NCBI GenBank assembly: GCA_023251335.1
Contig: JAHEZA010000083.1
Location: 1 to 8,092, forward strand
DNA: 8,092 nt
Reading direction: 5' to 3'
Origin: Chitinophagaceae bacterium
GTDB taxonomy: Bacteria; Bacteroidota; Bacteroidia; Chitinophagales; Chitinophagaceae
Position numbers and translations under genes: made by a program. How positions within the stretch are numbered: the first letter of the stretch is position 1; the number at the start of each line of letters is the position of its first letter. Positions 6,002-8,092 of this stretch are shown piece after piece. Under the pieces are notes generated by a model. The model saw only the letters and a program-made list of their open reading frames with translations, ran no database searches and was not told where the DNA came from.

Positions 6002-6034
6002 TACAGGCACAGGGCACGTCCTGTGCCTGTAAAA
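6002..6034. terminator. Strong hairpin between convergent pyk and DUF1761 genes
   Basis: Bases 6003-6013 (ACAGGCACAGG) pair perfectly with 6020-6030 (CCTGTGCCTGT), and T6002 with A6031 adds a twelfth pair; the loop is six bases. It lies 15 bases after the pyk stop and 26 bases beyond the DUF1761 stop, so it can serve both strands. The T-run is poor on either side (AAAATTTT on the plus side), so it may act as a stability hairpin as much as an intrinsic terminator. Confidence 0.7.
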
Positions 6035-6057
6035 TTTTAAAAACAATCAATCCGTTT

Positions 6058-6477
6058 TCATTTCCAGCAGGCAACAATAATTGCCGCAATAATATTTCCA
6101 GCCACGGTGTATAATCCGTTTATCAAATGGAGACCAAGCGGTTTTTTTTCATAAACATAAGAAATACTAATCGCCGTAGCACCAAAGAAAACACCGGTAA
6201 GAATTCCTAACTTTAATCCAACGCGCCACCCTGCTAAATTTAAGCGCGTAACAATTAATGAAAGCCCAAGAGCGCATACAAACATTAAGACGAAGGAAAG
6301 AATCATAATGCCTGTCGCGCCTTTTTTAGCGTCGGCCTGGTTCATGAGCGCACTATTATACGATCGCCATTTTTTTCCGAATAAAATTGTGTACCATAAT
6401 GCGCCCAGAAAAAAATAAGCCAAGCCCGCTACCAGCACGGCAAGCCAGTTGATGTGTTGAAAGACTTCTGTGTTCAT
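6058..6477 (-). CDS. DUF1761 family small membrane protein
   Basis: A 139-residue integral membrane protein, the usual length for DUF1761, a family without an established function. Four hydrophobic segments: about 10-33, 57-77, 86-108 and 116-137. The family block NWLAVLVAGLAYFFLGALWY (10-29) followed by FGKKW (33-37) is clear. The rest is a short polar loop with lysines at 46-54 and a C-terminal helix ending in ACWK. There is no signal peptide; the first helix probably anchors the protein in the inner membrane. It is transcribed alone on the minus strand, convergent with pyk and divergent from the hydrolase gene. Two identical 16-base motif copies, each placed so as to make a TTG-N19-TAATTTnT promoter, lie upstream, so it may be controlled with the regulator and pirin genes. 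Family call good, role unknown. Confidence 0.85.
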   Translation of the reverse strand: MNTEVFQHINWLAVLVAGLAYFFLGALWYTILFGKKWRSYNSALMNQADAKKGATGIMILSFVLMFVCALGLSLIVTRLNLAGWRVGLKLGILTGVFFGATAISISYVYEKKPLGLHLINGLYTVAGNIIAAIIVACWK

Positions 6478-6542
6478 TTGATTAAGTTTTTGGTAAAAGA
6501 TTCAGAAAATTAAACATATTTTATCAACCGATACGAATATTT

Positions 6543-6572
6543 ATAAATTAAAAAAAGGTAGTAAACAAACAA
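6543..6572 (-). promoter_or_regulatory. Proximal candidate promoter of the DUF1761 gene
   Basis: On the minus strand, TTG (6572-6570), 19 bases, then TAATTTAT (6550-6543), 6 of 8 to TAnnTTTG with TAnnTTT intact except at the last two bases. The TTG lies inside the proximal motif copy. Transcription would start near 6537, with a leader of about 60 bases. Confidence 0.4.
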
Positions 6573-6575
6573 TTA
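6556..6575 (-). promoter_or_regulatory. TAwTTGTTnnyTTACTG motif, copy 4 (proximal to the DUF1761 gene)
   Basis: On the minus strand this reads TAATTGTTTGTTTACTACCT. The first 16 bases are identical to 827-842 (plus strand) and to the distal copy here. It diverges after TTTACT. The 3' end is 78 bases before the DUF1761 ATG. Confidence 0.55.
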
Positions 6576-6592
6576 ATGCGTATTTCTATTTG

Positions 6593-6622
6593 AAAAATTA
6601 CAGGATGACAGTAAACAAACAA
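6593..6622 (-). promoter_or_regulatory. Distal candidate promoter of the DUF1761 gene
   Basis: On the minus strand, TTG (6622-6620), 19 bases, then TAATTTTT (6600-6593), 7 of 8 to TAnnTTTG. Spacing equals that of the proximal candidate, so the 50-base repeat unit may duplicate a promoter even though the -7 boxes lie outside the identical 16 bases. Confidence 0.4.
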
Positions 6623-6625
6623 TTA
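6606..6625 (-). promoter_or_regulatory. TAwTTGTTnnyTTACTG motif, copy 5 (distal to the DUF1761 gene)
   Basis: On the minus strand this reads TAATTGTTTGTTTACTGTCA. The first 17 bases are identical to 827-843 upstream of the Crp/Fnr-type regulator. It lies 128 bases before the DUF1761 ATG and about 80 bases before the divergent hydrolase ATG, so it could also serve that gene in reverse orientation. Confidence 0.55.
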
Positions 6626-6703
6626 TTTAATTTATTTATCCTGATAAGCTACCCGAAAAGTAATCCTTTATCTGTACATTTAAGTTTCTAAATCTATCCA
6701 GCG

Positions 6704-8092
6704 ATGAAAACGTATTTTCTTCTTATCATGTTTTTTTTATGTTCTTTTGCATCTTTTTCTCAGAACGAAGACAGCATTTGGTTTGTAAATAATTATACCA
6801 AGCTGGAACAGTACATTCCCATGCGCGACGGGATCAAATTGTTTACTTCTATTTATATTCCGAAAGATCAGGTATCAAAGCATCCTTTTTTAATGACACG
6901 TACTCCTTATTCAAGTGCGCCTTATGGTGAAGGAAAATTTGCAAATTACTGGGACGGTTACAGGATGGTTTATGCAAAAGAAAATTTCATTTTTGTGAGA
7001 CAGGATGTAAGAGGTAGATTTATGAGTGAGGGAATTTTTGAAGACGTAAGGCCTTTTAATAAAAATAAAAAAGGACAGGAAATCGATGAAGCGAGCGATA
7101 CGTATGATGCAATAGACTGGCTTGTAAAAAATATAAAAAACAATAACGGAAAAGTGGGTGTTTATGGAACTTCATATCCGGGATTCTATTCTACAGAAGC
7201 GGCACTGAGTGGCCATCCTGCATTAGTAGCAGTAAGCCCGCAGGCACCCGTTACTGACTGGTTTATGGGAGATGACTTTCATCATAAAGGCGCATTCTTT
7301 GTAATGGACGGATTTTCATTTTATCCTTTTTTTGGAACTCCACATCCTAAACCTTCCACAACATATACACATGGATTTTCATTTAACTCGGATGATAACT
7401 ATAATGCCTACCTGAAAACAGGAGCTTTGAAAAATTTTGCAGCTTTAATGGGTGATAGTATTAAATTCTGGCATGAACTATATGAGCATCCTAATTATGA
7501 TGCATGGTGGCAGGCACGCAATGCCCGCGTCGGTCTGTATCATGTAAAACCAGCCATGCTTTGGGTCGGTGGCTTGTTCGATGCTGAAGATTGTTTTGGC
7601 GCATGGAATTCTTATAAAGCCAATGAAATACAAAGCCCGCAAACCAATAGCAGAATTGTGATGGGTCCGTGGTACCACGGACAGTGGAGCCGCGAAGGAA
7701 GTTTTTTGGGTAATGTGCAATTTGGAAGTAATACCTCTAAGTATTTTCAGGATAGCATAGAAGTTCCTTTCTTTAATTTTTATTTATTGGGAAAAGGAAA
7801 TACTTCCAATATTGCCGAAGCCAATATATTTTTTACGGGAGAAAACGATTGGAAAAAGTTTGATGTGTGGCCACCAAAGAATGTGGAGTCTCAAAATCTA
7901 TATTTAGTTGCGAATGGAAATTTATCATTGGATAAAAAACCAAAGAACACAAATGCTTTTGACGAATACAGCAGCGATCCGGTTCATCCGGTGCCTTACA
8001 CACAGGATGTACATTTCCAAAGAACAAGAGAATATATGACAGACGACCAGCGGTTTGCTTCTCGCCGGCCTGATGTCTTAACCTATGAAACT
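6704..8092 (+). CDS. Secreted CocE/NonD (S15-class) serine hydrolase, alpha-amino-acid ester hydrolase-like (3' end cut)
   Basis: 463 codons, open to the window end; the family usually has 600-650. Residues 1-20 form a Sec signal peptide (MKTYFLLIMFFLCSFASFSQ, likely cleaved near FSQ), so it acts in the periplasm or outside. An alpha/beta-hydrolase domain follows: IPMRDGIKLFTSIY (38-51), RQDVRGRFMSEG (99-110), nucleophile motif GTSYPGF with Ser157 and oxyanion Tyr158, GDDFHHKGAF (189-198), GLFDAED (290-296) with Asp293, and GPWYHGQW (321-328) with His325. The C-terminal jelly-roll domain begins near 370 and is cut. Asp191, Glu295 and Asp296 occupy the places of the acidic cluster that binds the substrate amino group in alpha-amino-acid ester hydrolases (Asp208, Glu309 and Asp310 in the Xanthomonas enzyme, from memory), which favours acyl transfer or hydrolysis of amino-acid esters or beta-lactam side chains over X-Pro cleavage. 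A TACATTTA at 6675-6682 is a weak -7 box. Confidence 0.9.
   Translation, partial: MKTYFLLIMFFLCSFASFSQNEDSIWFVNNYTKLEQYIPMRDGIKLFTSIYIPKDQVSKHPFLMTRTPYSSAPYGEGKFANYWDGYRMVYAKENFIFVRQDVRGRFMSEGIFEDVRPFNKNKKGQEIDEASDTYDAIDWLVKNIKNNNGKVGVYGTSYPGFYSTEAALSGHPALVAVSPQAPVTDWFMGDDFHHKGAFFVMDGFSFYPFFGTPHPKPSTTYTHGFSFNSDDNYNAYLKTGALKNFAALMGDSIKFWHELYEHPNYDAWWQARNARVGLYHVKPAMLWVGGLFDAEDCFGAWNSYKANEIQSPQTNSRIVMGPWYHGQWSREGSFLGNVQFGSNTSKYFQDSIEVPFFNFYLLGKGNTSNIAEANIFFTGENDWKKFDVWPPKNVESQNLYLVANGNLSLDKKPKNTNAFDEYSSDPVHPVPYTQDVHFQRTREYMTDDQRFASRRPDVLTYET

Larger units (their letters stand above)
6560..6625. repeat. 16-base direct repeat, exact 50-base offset
   Basis: AGTAAACAAACAATTA occurs at 6560-6575 and again at 6610-6625 on the plus strand, with 34 unrelated bases between them. 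The same 16 bases occur inverted at 827-842. The tandem pair lies in the divergent spacer between the DUF1761 gene and the secreted hydrolase gene. Confidence 0.85.

Noticed and set aside
6839..6847. TTGTTTACT inside the hydrolase gene as a sixth motif copy
   Set aside because: Only nine bases agree, the TAw start and spacing are missing, and the bases encode conserved residues of the beta-strand after MRDGIKL.
7478..8027. Two minus-strand open frames (7478-7720 and 7833-8027)
   Set aside because: Both are antisense to the S15-class hydrolase, which reads through this region with all catalytic motifs.

Overview
The window looks like chromosomal DNA from a Bacteroidota member, most likely in or near the Chitinophagales (the order is an inference). 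The grounds are AT-rich spacers, start codons without strong Shine-Dalgarno sequences, several matches to the Bacteroidota -7 box TAnnTTTG, and proteins with a typical Bacteroidota look. I see no insertion sequence, tRNA, rRNA, CRISPR array or phage gene. The genes are ordinary metabolism and stress functions. The unexplained signal lies in the spacers.

Layout. Positions 1-569 (minus) hold the N-terminal part of an APC-family amino acid permease, cut by the window edge. Divergent from it, 872-1453 (plus) encodes a Crp/Fnr-type regulator. Next come a pirin (1644-2522) and a YceI-family lipocalin-like protein without a signal peptide (2553-3107), 30 bases apart, probably one operon driven by a good promoter at 1595-1625 and closed by a terminator at 3171-3210. 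Then follow two regulated glycolytic enzymes in the same direction: ATP-type 6-phosphofructokinase pfkA (3391-4371, TTG start) and pyruvate kinase pyk (4493-5986, with the residues of K+-independent enzymes). A long hairpin at 6002-6031 separates pyk from a convergent DUF1761 membrane protein (6058-6477, minus). Divergent from that gene, a secreted serine hydrolase of the CocE/NonD (S15) class starts at 6704 and runs off the end. It carries the catalytic and carboxylate-cluster residues of alpha-amino-acid ester hydrolases.

The most interesting observation is a roughly 17-20 base motif, consensus TAwTTGTTnnyTTACTG, present five times, only in spacers and always in the direction of the next gene: twice before the Crp/Fnr-type regulator, once before pirin-yceI, and twice, exactly 50 bases apart, before the DUF1761 gene. 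A 16-base core (TAATTGTTTGTTTACT) is identical in three copies lying almost 6 kb apart. The simplest model is a local regulon of the Crp/Fnr-type protein (autoregulation plus pirin-yceI plus DUF1761). A dispersed intergenic repeat or shared promoter -33 region is the main alternative. Second, the pfkA-pyk spacer is built from degenerate 7-base units, with the first units inverted relative to the last ones.
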